Shown here: one piece after another, positions 1 through 11,346 of the stretch
Position numbering within the stretch: position 1 is the stretch's first letter
Layout of the letters: each line of letters opens with the position of its first letter
DNA from: UBA6164 sp964344155
GTDB taxonomy: Bacteria > Patescibacteriota > Gracilibacteria > BD1-5 > UBA6164
Reading direction: 5' to 3'
NCBI GenBank assembly: GCA_964344155.1
Contig: CAYFMG010000003.1
Coordinates: forward strand, 22,326 to 86,325
Length of the DNA stretch: 64,000 bases
The notes under the pieces: model-generated
Database searches by the model: none
Seen by the model: the letters and a program-made list of their open reading frames with translations, nothing else
Told to the model about the DNA's origin: nothing
Position numbers and translations under genes: made by a program

Positions 1-55
1 ATAAACTGTATGATTGTCCTATTCTGTCTAGTACTTTTTCTTTAGCTTGAAACAT
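1..55 (-). CDS. 5' end of an unidentified protein, runs off the window
   Basis: Only the first 18 codons are visible (MFQAKEKVLDRIGQSYSL), read leftwards from an ATG at 55. This is too short to assign a family. The start is followed at once by an open, charged helix-like sequence. The leader is A-rich with no Shine-Dalgarno sequence, as for other resident genes here. The glyS terminator lies just upstream, so the gene probably has its own promoter in the short gap at 56-80. Confidence 0.5.
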   Translation of the reverse strand, partial: MFQAKEKVLDRIGQSYSL

Positions 56-79
56 AGTAAAATATTTAAAAAAATAAAA

Positions 80-106
80 ACAAGAATATTTTAATTATAT
101 TCTTGT
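80..106 (-). terminator. Intrinsic terminator of glyS
   Basis: A 9-bp perfect stem (acaagaata / tattcttgt) is followed on the minus strand by a T-rich run. It starts 12 nt past the glyS stop. Confidence 0.8.
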
Positions 107-117
107 TTTTGTAAATT

Positions 118-1500
118 TTATTTAAGTTTTTCTTTTATAAAATCATTTAATTTTTCTATTTCAACTAGTTCTTGTTCCATAGAGTCTCTAAATCTAACTG
201 TAACTTTTCCTTCTTCGTAATTATTTGAATCAACTGTTACGCAAAATGGTGTTCATATTTCATCCATTCTAGCATATCTTTTACCAATAGAACCTACTTC
301 ATCATATTCACATACAAAGTCTTCTGATAATTTAGCGTATACTTCTTTTGCTAGATCTCCTATTTTTTTAACTACTGGTAGTACTCATACTTTTATAGGT
401 GCTACTTTTGGATCAAATTTTAGGTAAGTTCTTTCTTCTTCTACAGTATAAGCATCACATATAGCTGCTAGAGTAACTCTTCATAATCACATAGCTGGCT
501 CTATAACATATGGTAAGAATTTTTTATTATTTACAGCGTCAAAATAGCTTAAATTTTGTTTTGATTCTCTCATATGTGCTCATAAATCATAATCAGTTCT
601 ATTTGCTAGAGTTTCTATTTCTCACCATCCAAATGGATATTTATAATCAAAATCTCCTGCTTCTTTTGAGTAATGAGGCAATTCTTCCTTTTTAATTGGT
701 GAAAATCTAATATTTTCTTTATTTAATCAAATTACTTCAGTAAAAAATCTTTCAGATTCATTTTTCCATAATTTAAAAGCCTCATCATCCTCTCATGGAG
801 TAACAAAATATTCTATTTCCATTTGTTCAAACTCTCTTGTCCTAAATATAAAATTACCAGGAGTTATTTCATTTCTAAAACTTTTACCTACTTGAGCTAT
901 ACCAAAAGGTAGTTTTCTTCTACTTGTTCTAGCAACATTTGCAAAATCTACAAATTGTCATTGAGCTGTTTCAGGTCTTAGGTATGCTTGAGCTGAAGAA
1001 TCTTCAGTAACTCATAAAAAAGTTTTTAGCATTAGATTAAATTTTTTTATTTCAGTAAAATCTTTTGCTTCACAATCTGGACATGCTATTTCTAACTCTT
1101 TTACTATTTCATCAAGTCTTTTTGTATCTGTTTTATCTCAAGCATATCATTCTGGTTCACTAGCTTCTCAAGACTCTATTTTATTATCTACTAATTTATC
1201 TGCTCTCCATCTAGCTTTACATCATTTACAATCCATTAATGGATCAGCAAAACCTCATACATGTCCTGAAGCCTCCCATACTTTTGGATTCATTATTAAA
1301 GAACAATCTATTAGCATATTATCTGTTCTTTTTTGAATAAATTCTTTTAACCATAGATTTTTTATATTTTCTTTCAATAGTGATCCATATGGTCAATAAT
1401 CCCAGCTATTAGCTAAACCACCATATATTTCAGATCCTGGATATACAAAACCTCTATTTCCACATAGATTTACTATATCTTTCATTTCAACTTTTGTCAT
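118..1500 (-). CDS. glyS: Glycyl-tRNA synthetase (class II, dimeric type)
   Basis: This 460-aa enzyme charges tRNA-Gly with glycine in the cytoplasm. The N-terminus reads VNLCGNRGFVYPGSEIYGG followed by NSWDYGPYG, typical of bacterial and eukaryotic alpha2 GlyRS. Near the C-terminus is GTPFCVTVDSNNYEEGKVTV followed by DSMEQ, the anticodon-binding domain signature. Glycines in WDYGPYG and GTPFC are encoded by TGA, so the enzyme that must supply glycine for UGA decoding is itself written with UGA codons. The start is the ATG at 1500, giving the expected family N-terminus. The leader has no Shine-Dalgarno. The family name is certain; the symbol could also be given as glyQS. Confidence 0.96.
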
Positions 1501-1526
1501 TTTAGTATTATTGTTATAAAAATAAA

Positions 1527-1555
1527 AAGACCTTAAGACAATATGATCTTTTTAG
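1527..1555 (-). terminator. Probable terminator of the LeuA-type gene
   Basis: An imperfect AAAAAGA / TCTTTTT stem-loop with a following AT-rich run lies about 20 nt after the stop of the upstream minus-strand gene. Confidence 0.5.
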
Positions 1556-1572
1556 ATTTTGTCAATTTTATT

Positions 1573-3183
1573 TTATATCTTATAATTCTCATTTATGTAT
1601 ATTTTATTAAAAGCATTAGCTAGAGCTTTTAATAAAGCTACTTCTGTGTCATTATCTCTACCTATTCATATAATATTTTCTCAAGAGTCTTTGTTCATTA
1701 TTTCTATCATAGTTTCTGCTTTTGAACTAGATCCTGATGTTTCTGATTGAGAGCTATATTTTCAAACATTGTATCATGGTATTTTGTCTGATAAATATTC
1801 TTTTAATGACATAAAAACAGTTTCTCATTCTAGTTCTATACTTTGTTCTCAAAATATTTCTCCATCAAATATTACAGATATATTTTCTGAGTTTTCAAGC
1901 TTTGTTTTTGAATAGTCATTTATTTTTATGGGACTTCTGAATTCAAAATAAAGATCTAGTAATTCATTATTAGTTAATCATTTATATCTACCTGTTTCTT
2001 TCATGCGGCTTTTTAAAAACTCATCTAGTTCTCTTTTATCTTCAAAAGAACAAAAGTATCATTGTTTATTAATAATATCAATAGCTAGATTTCAACCAGA
2101 GTTTGGTCAATATACAAATGAGATTTCTCATCATACAACTTCAGGATCAAAAGGTTGATATACAGTTGGATTTTTTAGCATAGCTCTAGTATGTCAACCA
2201 GAAGTATGTTTCATAGCATTTTCTCATACGATTGGATAATTTGGTTGTACTGGTAACATTATATTAGAAACAAGATTAGAAACTCTTGTTATTTCTGAAG
2301 CGTTTATATGATCTATATTAAATTTATTATCAAGAGATGTTTTCATACGAGTAACGACTTGATTTAGATCAGCATTACCAGCTCTTTCTCATACTCAATT
2401 AATTGTTCATTCTATTTTTGATATTCAAGTTCAGTCAAGAACTGCTGCTATACTATTATCAACTGCTGTTCATAGGTCATTATGATTATGTACAGAAAAA
2501 ACAAAGCTATTATTAGGAAATTTTCTTTCCATGATTTTTCTATGTCTAATTGCTTTGTCTACATAATATTCATCTTTATTATTATATTTATCTTGTCATC
2601 ATATAGTGTCTGGTAAATTAAAGTATGTAGCTCAGTTTTCTGCTGCCGTAATCATTGCTTCTGTACAAAAATCAAAATCGTTTCATACTTTTGAATATCC
2701 TTCTGGAGAAAACTGTACAATTAATCACATGTCAGAAGCTAATTTAGAAAATTTAGCAATATCTTTTAATGCTTGTTCATTAGATATTTTTTTTCATATA
2801 CTAGCTTCTCTTAGATTTGGATCAACAGGAAAATATATATGAAAAAATCATTTATTTATTTTTGATACAGCTTCTAGTGATTTAAGGGTTGCATCTACTT
2901 GAAAATCAACCATTTGTGTTAATCATCATACTATAGTTGATATTTCTCATGATTCTACCATTTGTGCTACCTCAGATACTCTCCATCATTCATGTTTTGA
3001 AGATGAAGGAAATCCTACTTCGCATATATCAAAACCTATACTATCAAGTCCTCTAACTATATTAAAATAATCTTTATCATTTTCTATTCATGCTCATGGG
3101 CATTGGTGACCATCTCTTAAAGTAGTATCAAAAAGAATTATTTCTTTTCTTCAGTCAGATCATATTACTTCATTGTTATTCAT
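1573..3183 (-). CDS. leuA: 2-isopropylmalate synthase family protein (LeuA/HMGL-like)
   Basis: This 536-aa protein has the TIM-barrel signature LFDTTLRDGHQCPGAG near residue 20 and the second family motif VHNHNDLGTAVDNSIAAVLDG, then TINGVGERAGNADLNQVV. In the family, the two histidines of HNHND and the Asp of DTTLRD bind the catalytic metal. A C-terminal region of about 110 residues (near SVIFDGEIFGEQS to NDTEVALLKALANAFNKI) resembles the LeuA regulatory dimer domain. The expected reaction condenses acetyl-CoA with 2-ketoisovalerate. Citramalate or related homologues are possible because substrate choice cannot be read here. No other leucine genes are nearby. Many glycines are TGA codons. The start ATG at 3183 fits, with no Shine-Dalgarno. 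Confidence 0.85.
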
Positions 3184-3209
3184 TTTACACAAAAATTACT
3201 TATTAAAAA

Positions 3210-3243
3210 ACTCTCTTAGGTCTATTTATACCTAAGAGAGTTA
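3210..3243. terminator. Hairpin between the SLH/aroQ operon and leuA
   Basis: A perfect 12-bp stem (aactctcttagg / cctaagagagtt) with a 10-nt loop lies after the 60-aa gene and just before the leuA start. T-rich sequence flanks both sides. Confidence 0.75.
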
Positions 3244-3385
3244 TGAGATTTTTATTCACTTTAAAACTACTCTTAGGCTTTATCCTAAAAGTAATAATAA
3301 AGATGTATTAAAAACTGTTCTCATTTTTTTATTGTTATTGTTTAACGCAGATAAAATATCTGAAAATTCTTTTTTGTCAAATTTT

Positions 3386-3568
3386 TTAATTTTTATAATA
3401 ATTAAAAATAATTCTAGAGTTTTGTTTTACTGTCTCAATTAGTTTTTTTACTCAATTATGTAAATACATAAAATTTTCTTTTGTTAGTAATAAGTCATCT
3501 CTAGTTGGAGGTAAGCATCCTGAACTTTCTTCTGATTTTATTTTTTCTTCAGGTGTCATTATGTTCAT
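3386..3568 (-). CDS. Small protein of unknown function (60 aa)
   Basis: The protein is 60 aa, beginning MNIMTPEEKIKSEESSGCLP and ending in a basic, aromatic tail (NSRIIFNYYKN). One glycine is a TGA codon. It starts 20 nt after the chorismate mutase stop and is probably the last gene of the SLH-chorismate mutase operon. An internal ATG four codons in could also be the start. I do not recognise a family. Confidence 0.55.
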
Positions 3569-3588
3569 ATTTTTCTATTAAAATATAA

Positions 3589-3858
3589 TTATTTTTCTAT
3601 CTCTAAGGCTTCTTTATGTACTCTTTCCCAGATATCTCTGATAAATTCCTCTGATAGTCATAGTCTTTTTCAGGCTTCTATGTTTTCTGCTAATAATTTT
3701 TGCCATCTATCTTCTTGTAGAGGCTTTATTCAGTGTTCTTTTTTTAGTTTTCATACTTCAAAAACTATCTCAAATCTTCTTTTAAAAAGATATAATAATT
3801 CTTTATCAAGAGTATCTATTTGTTCTCTATAATTTTCTAATCTTTCATTGTGCTCCAT
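3589..3858 (-). CDS. aroQ: Monofunctional chorismate mutase, AroQ type
   Basis: This 89-aa all-helical protein matches the AroQ fold: YREQIDTLDKELLYLFKRR, then EVGKLKKEHGIKPLQEDRW and a final helix. The Arg of YREQ, the Arg of KRRFE, the Lys of VGKLK and the DR of QEDRW line up with the catalytic set known from E. coli chorismate mutase. It would convert chorismate to prephenate. It begins 15 nt after the SLH protein stop. No shikimate-pathway or prephenate-processing gene lies in the window, so its substrate source is unclear. Confidence 0.85.
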
Positions 3859-3873
3859 ATTTTATTTTTAATA

Positions 3874-4584
3874 TTATAATGCTTCATCAGTGTACTTTTT
3901 CTTTTTCTCTTCTTCTAATCTTTTCTTAGCTTCTTCTGCTTTTTTAGCTTTTATCTCTATATCTTTTCTAATTGTAGTATCAGCTACTTGAAATACCCAT
4001 CCTCTAGTTGCATTTGTATTAAAATCAGTAAATGGTTCTATTACTTTTTTTTCTATAGCATATTCTACTACTTGTTCTTGCCAGTTTTTATCACTATCTG
4101 GATCCATTTTATAATCAAAACCTATAGCTTTTATAAGCATTGCTATTGTTTCAGATTTAGTTATTTTATCTTCTGGTCTAAAAGTTTCATTTTTAGATAT
4201 TAAATCATTATCTACAAGTACTTCTACATTTCTACAAGCCCATCAGTTTGGTTTTGTATCAGATAGATCTTTAAAAAGATTATCACATTTCCCTTTTTTT
4301 TCTAGTTTCGCTACTCATCTAGCTACTGCAGCTATTTCTTGTCTTAATACATGACTATCAAGCATGTATTTTTTAGGATCACTACTACGATCATTTATTA
4401 TTTTTTGTTTTGCTAAACTGTTTGCTGATTCAAGCTCAGTTTTATTATCAACAACTGCTGTTGTCATTATAGTTATTTCTCAGTTTCTAAGTCTATCATC
4501 TGTATTTTCAGGATCATAGATAGCAAAAGAAACTGCTCATGAAATAGATACTATAGCTATAGAAGAAAGTACTTTATTAAACAT
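3874..4584 (-). CDS. Secreted SLH-domain protein
   Basis: This 236-aa protein begins with a signal peptide (MFNKVLSSIAIVSISGAVSFA). It then carries two S-layer-homology-like repeats: LRQEIAAVARGVAKLEKKGKC followed by FKDLSDTKPNGWACRNVEVL, and FRPEDKITKSETIAMLIKAI. The C-terminus is a charged Lys/Glu coiled coil. SLH domains usually anchor proteins to secondary cell-wall polymers, so it probably sits at the cell surface. It is the first gene of an operon with chorismate mutase. The start ATG at 4584 gives a complete signal peptide. Confidence 0.8.
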
Positions 4585-4647
4585 AGTTTTTAAAATTATA
4601 TATTAAGTGATTTTTAGTATAATAAAATAGAATATTTATGCAAGAAA

Positions 4648-4670
4648 AAAACCTGAATTAAATCAGGTTT
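4648..4670 (-). terminator. Terminator of htpX
   Basis: Short stem aacctga/tcaggtt with flanking A/T runs, immediately after the htpX stop. Confidence 0.7.
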
Positions 4671-4675
4671 TAAAA

Positions 4676-5587
4676 TTATATTCTTAATTCTTCTAGAGCT
4701 TTTATTCTATCATCAAGTGGTGGATGAGATGAAAATAATGCCATAAGTCATCATTTCCCTTTTGTTGATATTTTCATTGTTGCTAGTTTTGAATCATCTC
4801 AAGCTGCCATATTTTGCATTTGTTTTAAAGCTTCTAATCATACTATCATTTTTTCTTTACCTACAAATCTTACACTTCCTGCATCTGCTTTAAACTCTCT
4901 GTATCTACTAAACCACATAGTTATCATAGATGCTAGTATACCAAATACTATTTCAAAGAATATAGCTATTCAGAAATAAATCCATCCTCATCATTCACTT
5001 TCTCATTTTGTTATAAAATTTTCAACTATTCAAGCAAGAACTCTAGATATAAATATAACAAATGTATTTAATACTCATTGTAATAGAGTCATAGTAACCA
5101 TATCTCAGTTTAATACATGAGCCATTTCATGTCATATTACTCATTCTATAGCCTTTTTATCCATTAAATCTAATAATCCAGATGATACAGCCACAAGAGA
5201 AGAGTTTTTACTTGCTCAAGTTGCAAATGCATTTGGTTCAGCTGAGTTATAGAATCATACTTCAGGTAATTTTATATTATTTCTTTCTGATAAATCTTTA
5301 ACTACATCAAATACTACTTTTTGTTTTTCATCTAAATCATAATATTTATCTACTCATACTATTTGTACTCAATAAGCTCTTTTTGCCATCCATTTTGACA
5401 TAGCCAAACTTATAAAAGATCAACCAAAACCAAATATCAAAGCAAATATAAGTAATCAAGTATAACCTCATCACATGTATGCTGTTATATTGATCCCAAA
5501 AAACTTTTCTATAAGCATTATAACTGCTGTTAATACAACAATTATGGCTAAGTTTGTTACTAAAAATAGAAATACTCTTTTAAACAT
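4676..5587 (-). CDS. htpX: M48 membrane metalloprotease HtpX
   Basis: This 303-aa protein has two N-terminal membrane segments (RVFLFLVTNLAIIVVL; LLIFALIFGFG), a zinc motif HEMAH preceded by AIEGVIG, and two later membrane segments. The third zinc ligand is the Glu of FKADAGSV-type helix EFKAD. The C-terminus ends SSHPPLDDRIKALEELRI, the family's usual SxHPp.drI ending. HtpX degrades misfolded membrane proteins. It starts 35 nt after the truncated polA gene, where the missing polymerase half would be expected. Many glycines are TGA. Confidence 0.93.
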
Positions 5588-5622
5588 TTTTATTAAAGTT
5601 AGTTTTAAAATACATTCTCATT

Positions 5623-6969
5623 TTATAGAGATAAACTTGTTTGTCAAAAATTATTTTCTTGTTTTTCTCATTCTGTATTATCTAAAAATAAATCAATTAT
5701 TTCTAGGTCATATTTTATGTTATGTCAGATTATAAGTATATCTAAATCAAATATTTTGCTTAGAAAGTCTTTTAAATCATTATCCTCTACTCTATTTCAA
5801 TTATGAAGTCTGTTTATATAAAATATATTTTCATTATCTATATAAATACTTACTCATACTAGTTCAGCTTCTATTATATCTAAAGCTGTTGTTTCTGTAT
5901 CAAGACTTATTTCTTTTGTTGTTTTAATTTTCTCATATAATTCATTTAATCAATCTTTGTCTGTTATAGTTTGTACTTTTAGTCATAAGTCTTTCCAAAT
6001 TTTACTTTTTACTTCTTTTTGTTCACCTATTAGACTATTGAATTCTAACTCTCTAAAAAAATCTTTTACTTTTTCGTTTAATAATTCTTCTGGTTTGAAC
6101 TTAAAGTCTTCCAACTCAAATTTTTTGCTTACTATTCAATCTCAAGCTACTTCATCTATAAGTAAGTTTTTATCTAAGTCTATATTTAATTCTATAGTAG
6201 CAAGGCGTTTACTTAAAAACGCATCTTCTTTTGAGTTAATTAATTTTTCAAATGTTTTTCATTTAAAGCATGATTGCAGGCTTTTTCCATAATCATTAAA
6301 GTTTTTTTCTCATGATTCTATTTTTTCCGCTTCTTTATATATTTCCTCTACACTTCATATATTATTTATTAGTTCTATTGCTTTTTTGGGTCAAAATCAA
6401 TCTATTCATGGTATATTATCAGCCTTATCTCATACTATTGCTAGGTAATCAATAATCATTTCAGGTTTTACTCAAAATTTTTCTTCTGCAAGTTCTCTAT
6501 TAAATACTCTTTTTTTCATTGTATCATATACTGATACATTATTTGTTATCAAGCTATATAAATCCTTATCTCAAGATAGTATATATATATCATTATAGCT
6601 TTGTTTTCATAGTTTTGTAGCTAGTGTTCATATAACATCATCAGCTTCATATCACTCTACTTCTATTATATCTATTCACATTAATCATATCATTTTTTCT
6701 ATGTCTGATATTTGAGTTCTTAGATTGTCAGGCATTCTATCTCTTGTTGCTTTATAGTCAGCGTATATCTCGTGACGAAAGTTTTGTCATTTAGCATCCT
6801 TTATAAATATTAGATAATCAGGATTTTGTTTTACAAGGCTTTCTACAAAAAACTTTGCCATACCAAATATTGCATTTACTATTTTTCCATCTTTTGTTGC
6901 AAATTCAGGTAGCGCAAAAAACATTCTGTATATAAAACTATTCCCATCTATCAAAAATATTTTCTTCAT
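5623..6969 (-). CDS. PolA-like 5'-3' exonuclease with an incomplete 3'-5' exonuclease domain
   Basis: The 448-aa protein starts with the DNA polymerase I 5' nuclease (MKKIFLIDGNSFIYRMFFAL, then ADYKATRDRMPDNLR, EGYEADDVIGTLA, ILSGDKDLYSL, GDKADNIPGIDGFGPKKA), which covers about residues 1-290. From about residue 355 it enters a DEDD exonuclease: SLDTETTALDI and HNIKYDLEIIDLF. It stops about 20 residues later, before the third exonuclease motif and without any polymerase domain. Full PolA proteins are usually 850-950 aa. It can serve as a flap nuclease, but proofreading activity is unlikely. A separate polymerase gene elsewhere is possible. Confidence 0.88.
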
Positions 6970-7025
6970 GATTTTTTATTATTTTGTAACTATTTTATAG
7001 TATCTTTATTTTGTATTTTGTAAAG

Positions 7026-7056
7026 AAAAAAGAGTTTTTTAAAAAACTCTTTTTTA
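7026..7056 (-). terminator. Terminator overlapping the ahcY stop codon
   Basis: A long A/T palindrome (aaaaaagagttttt / aaaaactctttttt) begins inside the ahcY stop codon (7054-7056). Confidence 0.75.
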
Positions 7057-8454
7057 ATACCTATAATGATCAGGTTTATATGGTCCTTCAACTGGTATAC
7101 CTAGGTAATCAGCTTGATCTTGAGTAAGTTTAGTTAATTTTACTCATAGTTTATCTAAATGTAATCTTGCTACTTCTTCATCTAGTTTTTTTGGTAGGAT
7201 ATGTACTCCTAGATCTAGATTATTGTTATATAATTCTATTTGAGCAAGTACTTGGTTTGTAAAACTGTTACTCATAACAAAACTTGAGTGACCAGTTGCA
7301 CAACCAAGATTTACAAGTCTACCTTCAGCTAGTACAAAAATTTCATGCCCATCATCAAATATATATTTATCTACTTGCGGTTTAATATTAAGTCTTTTTA
7401 CTCAGTCAAAACCATCAAGTTTAGCCATTTCTATTTCATTATCAAAGTGACCTATATTACTTACTATAGCTTGATCTTTCATATTTTTCATATGTTCTAG
7501 AGTGATTATATCTTTGTTTCATGTTGTAGTTACATAAATAAGAGCATCATCTAAACAATCTTCTATAGTTTTTACTTCAAATCATTCCATAGCAGCTTGT
7601 AGTGCACATATTGGATCTACTTCAGTTACTACTACTCTTGCTCAGAAATTTTTAAGAGCTTGAGCGCATCATTTACCAACATCTCAGTATCCACATACAA
7701 CAGCCATTTTACCTGCTATCATTACATCAGTTGCTCTTTTTATACCATCAATTAATGATTCTCTACATCCATATAGGTTATCAAATTTTGATTTAGTTAC
7801 ACTATCATTTACATTTATAGCTGGGAATAATAATTTTCCTGCATCCATTATTTGATATAATCTATGTACTCATGTAGTTGTTTCCTCTGATACCCCCTTT
7901 ATTTGTTTTGATAATCTAGTCCAGTAAGTATTATCTTTAGCGTAATCTTCTTTTAATACAGCCATTAAGTAAGCTTCTTCTCATTCGTATTCTTTATCTA
8001 GTAAACTTGGATCAGCTTCTACTTCTACTCATCTATGTACCATCAATGTAGCATCACCTCCATCATCAAGTATCATATTTGGACCACCTTCAAAATTAAA
8101 AGTTTGTCTTAGTGTCCACCAATATTCTTCTAGTGTTTCACCCTTCCAGGCAAAAGTTGGTATTCATGCTTCTACCATAGCTGCTGCAGCATGATCTTGA
8201 GTTGAGAATATATTACAACTTGCCCATCTTAATTCTGCTCATAAAGCTACTAGTGTTTCCATAAGTACAGCTGTTTGAATTGTCATGTGTAAACTTCAAA
8301 CTATTTTTGCTCCAGCTAGTGGTTTTTCTTGTCCATACTTTTCTCTTGCTGCCATTAAACCAGGCATTTCTTGTTCAGCTATATCTAGCTCTTTCCTACC
8401 AAAGTTAGCTAAACTTAAATCAGCTACTTTGTAGCTATTTTCTTTGTAATCCAT
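7054..8454 (-). CDS. ahcY: S-adenosylhomocysteine hydrolase
   Basis: This 466-aa NAD-dependent enzyme splits S-adenosylhomocysteine into adenosine and homocysteine, relieving product inhibition of methyltransferases. The start reads MDYKENSYKVADLSLANFG and the end is the family-typical PYKPDHYRY. NAD-binding glycines are partly TGA codons. It follows the adenosine-kinase-like gene with a 37-nt gap, so the two are probably cotranscribed and remove both the hydrolase substrate and its adenosine product. Start ATG at 8454 with an A-rich leader. Confidence 0.95.
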
Positions 8455-8491
8455 TTTTTTTTATAGTTAGGTATTAATGTATTTTATTATT

Positions 8492-9430
8492 TTATAACTT
8501 TATTTCCTCAGAATATTCCTTTTTAAACAGTTCTTCAAAATCTTTTTTTTCTATAAAATGATTTTGTCATCCATAGTGTCATACAGATATGGATGAAATA
8601 AGAGATGCTATTTTTCAGGCTTTACTCCAATCATATCATAATTGTAATCATCTAAGTAATCCTGCTCTATAAGAGTCTCAGGCTCATGTAGGGTCAATAG
8701 GATTATGATTTGAAATAGGAGCTATATTTATAATTTCTCAATCATTAGATAGTATTTTTGATCATTTATATCAGTATGTGATTATTACTTTTTCAAAACT
8801 AGCAAGTATATCTTCATCTTTTAATTCTATTATTTCTTTAAATTTATTGTATTCATAATCATTTAGTATTAAAAAATTAGCATTTTTACTAGCTTGTTCT
8901 AGATCTTGTTTTGTAAATACAAATAATCATTGACCTGGATCAAAAAATGATTTTATTCATTTATTATTTAGTTCTTCTAAATGTTTTAGCATAGCTTCTT
9001 TTTTGTTTGGTGAAACTATAGCATATTCTAATTCTGATTCTATATTATTCACAGAAGTTTCATCAGCTTTATTCATGGCTCATGGATAAAATGCTGTTAT
9101 TTGATTTTCATCTGTATCATTAGTTATAAAAGAGCTAGCTGTAAAAAGATCTTCAGATTTATATATATGATTTAAATTTATGTTTTCTTTTATATAATCA
9201 GAAAAAATAAAGTCTTTTCATATAGATGTTAACAATATAGGTTTATTTCATAATAGAGCTAGATTATAAGCTATATTTAATCAAGTTCATCAAGGCTCTT
9301 TTCTGAGTTTATCTATCAAAAAAGCTACACTTAATTTATGTATTTTATCTGCTTGTATATGGTTCTTGAATTGATCATTAAAATCCATTATATGATCATA
9401 GGCTGTAGAACCAGAAACTAGTATATTCAT
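8492..9430 (-). CDS. PfkB-family carbohydrate kinase, probably adenosine kinase
   Basis: The 312-aa protein opens MNILVSGSTAYDHIMDF and has the family's second signature DPTGAGDSYRAGLLRGL, in which the Asp is the catalytic base and GAGD forms the anion hole. An N-terminal GGTGLNIAYNLALLG loop matches the substrate-binding glycine pair. Family members phosphorylate adenosine, ribose, fructose or similar sugars. The neighbour ahcY, which releases adenosine, makes adenosine kinase the likeliest role. Glycines in GAGD and GGTG include TGA codons. Confidence 0.82.
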
Positions 9431-9572
9431 TTTTTATTGTTATTTTTTAAAGTGCTAAAAAAGTGTATTTTTATTTTTAAAAATGTAAAGAAAAAAAATA
9501 ATTTTAATATTAGTTTGATTTTATTCAAAAATAAATAATATACTATAAATAATAATTAATATATTAAAAAGA
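9431..9572. other. Intergenic region between divergent genes
   Basis: About 140 nt of almost pure A/T between the pfkB-type gene and the FNR-like gene. It should hold the promoters for both directions. I see no clear consensus element, repeat or RNA gene. Confidence 0.5.
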
Positions 9573-10253
9573 GTGATACAAAAATTTAAGTTAGTAGAAA
9601 AAATAAATTTAACTCATAATGTTTATGAGATGATTTTTGAGTGAGAAAAAAAACTTGATATGAAATCATGACAATTTATAACTTTTTTACTTGATAATAT
9701 TTGATGAAGGGCTTATTCTATTTTAGACTTGGATGGAGATAAAATAAAACTAATTATAAAAAAACGGGAAAAAAATGAGTGAGGTAGATGATGAAGTAAG
9801 TTTATTTGTGAATCTGAAATTTGAGATGTACTTAACTGAGTTTGACCAGCATGACATTTCTTATTACAAGAAAACAATAAAAATAAACTTTTTATATGAA
9901 CTTGAACAGGTTTTGTTCCATTATATAACCAAATTAATGGAGCATTAAAACAAAAACAAGAAAGTGATATAAAGCTTATTTTCTGAGTGAGAGAAGAAAA
10001 AGATTTATTTTATATTGATGAGTTAAAAGATTTAAAAGAAAAAAATAGTAACTTTGATTATGAATTATTTCTGAGTAAAGCTGATATAGATTGAATCAAT
10101 AAATGATATACAACAGACTATTTAACTGAAAAAAACTGTAATAAATTTGAAGAATTTTATATATGTTGAGCTCCAGCTATGATAGAATCTAGTATAGAAA
10201 AACTAAAGAAGATTTGAATAAAAGAAGAGAATATCTTTTATGAAAAATACTAA
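9573..10253 (+). CDS. FAD/NAD(P)-binding oxidoreductase (ferredoxin reductase family)
   Basis: This 226-aa protein has a flavin-binding beta-barrel with GRAYSI (the RxYS motif that binds FAD), followed by a nucleotide-binding domain with GTGTGFVPLYN, and ends with the CGAPAMIES motif (CGxPxM) and a terminal aromatic residue. It probably moves electrons between NAD(P)H and a protein partner through FAD; the partner is unknown. All three motifs contain TGA glycines. The start is taken as GTG at 9573, since no ATG lies upstream in frame close by. Confidence 0.8.
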
Positions 10254-10281
10254 AAATTTAAAATAATTAATAACTAAATAT

Positions 10282-11346
10282 ATGAACTCCTACTTAATAC
10301 CTATATTCTCTTTTTGAATTATGACTTTTTTGGTATGACTTATAATGATTCCTATTTTTATAAATCATATGAGAACTCTCAAGTTATGAAAACAAATTAG
10401 AGAAGATGCTACAATATGAAAAGCTACAGAATTTGCAAAGCTACATAAGAAAAAAACAGGTACTCCTTCTATGTGATGATCAGTAATTATTTTGATAGTT
10501 TTTTCTATGGTTTTGCTTAGTATTTTATTCCAAAAACTATGACTTATTAATCACTCCCTATTAAATCAACAAGAAACATATCTACCTCTTTTTACTCTTT
10601 TGACTATATGAATACTAGGATTGGTCGATGATTATTTAAATGCAAAGTGAATATGAAAAACAAAATGAATTTCAGCTAGAGTAAAAATGCTTTGATTAAC
10701 AACTTTTGCAGCTATATGAGCTTTCTGGTTTTATCATAAGCTTTGATGGAATGTGACTAATTGAGTTTGAGACTTTGTAAGATGAATAAATAATCCTTTT
10801 TGAGAAAATTTAAAAATCTGAGTTTATTTTATTCCTCTTTTTATACTTGTTATAATATCTGCTGCTAATAGTGTAAATATAACAGACTGACTTGATTGAC
10901 TTGCATGAGGATTACTTCTATTTTGTTATACTATATATACTTATATAACTTTTGATCAGTGAATGTTTTTGTTATCGACTTTATGTATAAGTATAGTTGG
11001 AGCGTTGTTAGCATTTCTGTGGTTTAATGTAAAACCAGCTAAGTTGTATATGTGAGATGTTTGAAGTTTATCTCTATGAGCTACGCTATGAATACTTGCT
11101 ATGATTACCAATACATTATTTGTACTTCTTATTATAGGATCTATTTTTATACTTGAAACTTTAAGTGTAATTATACAGTTAACTAGTAAAAAGCTTAGGA
11201 ATTGAAAAAAAATTTTTAGGATAGCTCCTTTTCATCATCATCTAGAAGCTATTTGATGGAGTGAAGAAAATGTAGTTTTCAGATTACGGTTAATTTGAAT
11301 TATTACCTCAGTTATTTGAATTATTACATATATATTACAAAAATAA
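10282..11346 (+). CDS. mraY: Phospho-N-acetylmuramoyl-pentapeptide transferase
   Basis: This 354-aa polytopic membrane enzyme transfers phospho-MurNAc-pentapeptide to undecaprenyl phosphate, the first membrane step of peptidoglycan synthesis (lipid I). It carries GLVDDYLNAK (Mg-binding DD), NSVNITDGLDGLAGG (catalytic Asp) and APFHHHLEAIGWSE (the HHH substrate motif) in the correct order, with about ten membrane segments. Length is normal for the family. It begins 28 nt after the oxidoreductase gene and probably shares its transcript. Most signature glycines are TGA. Confidence 0.96.
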
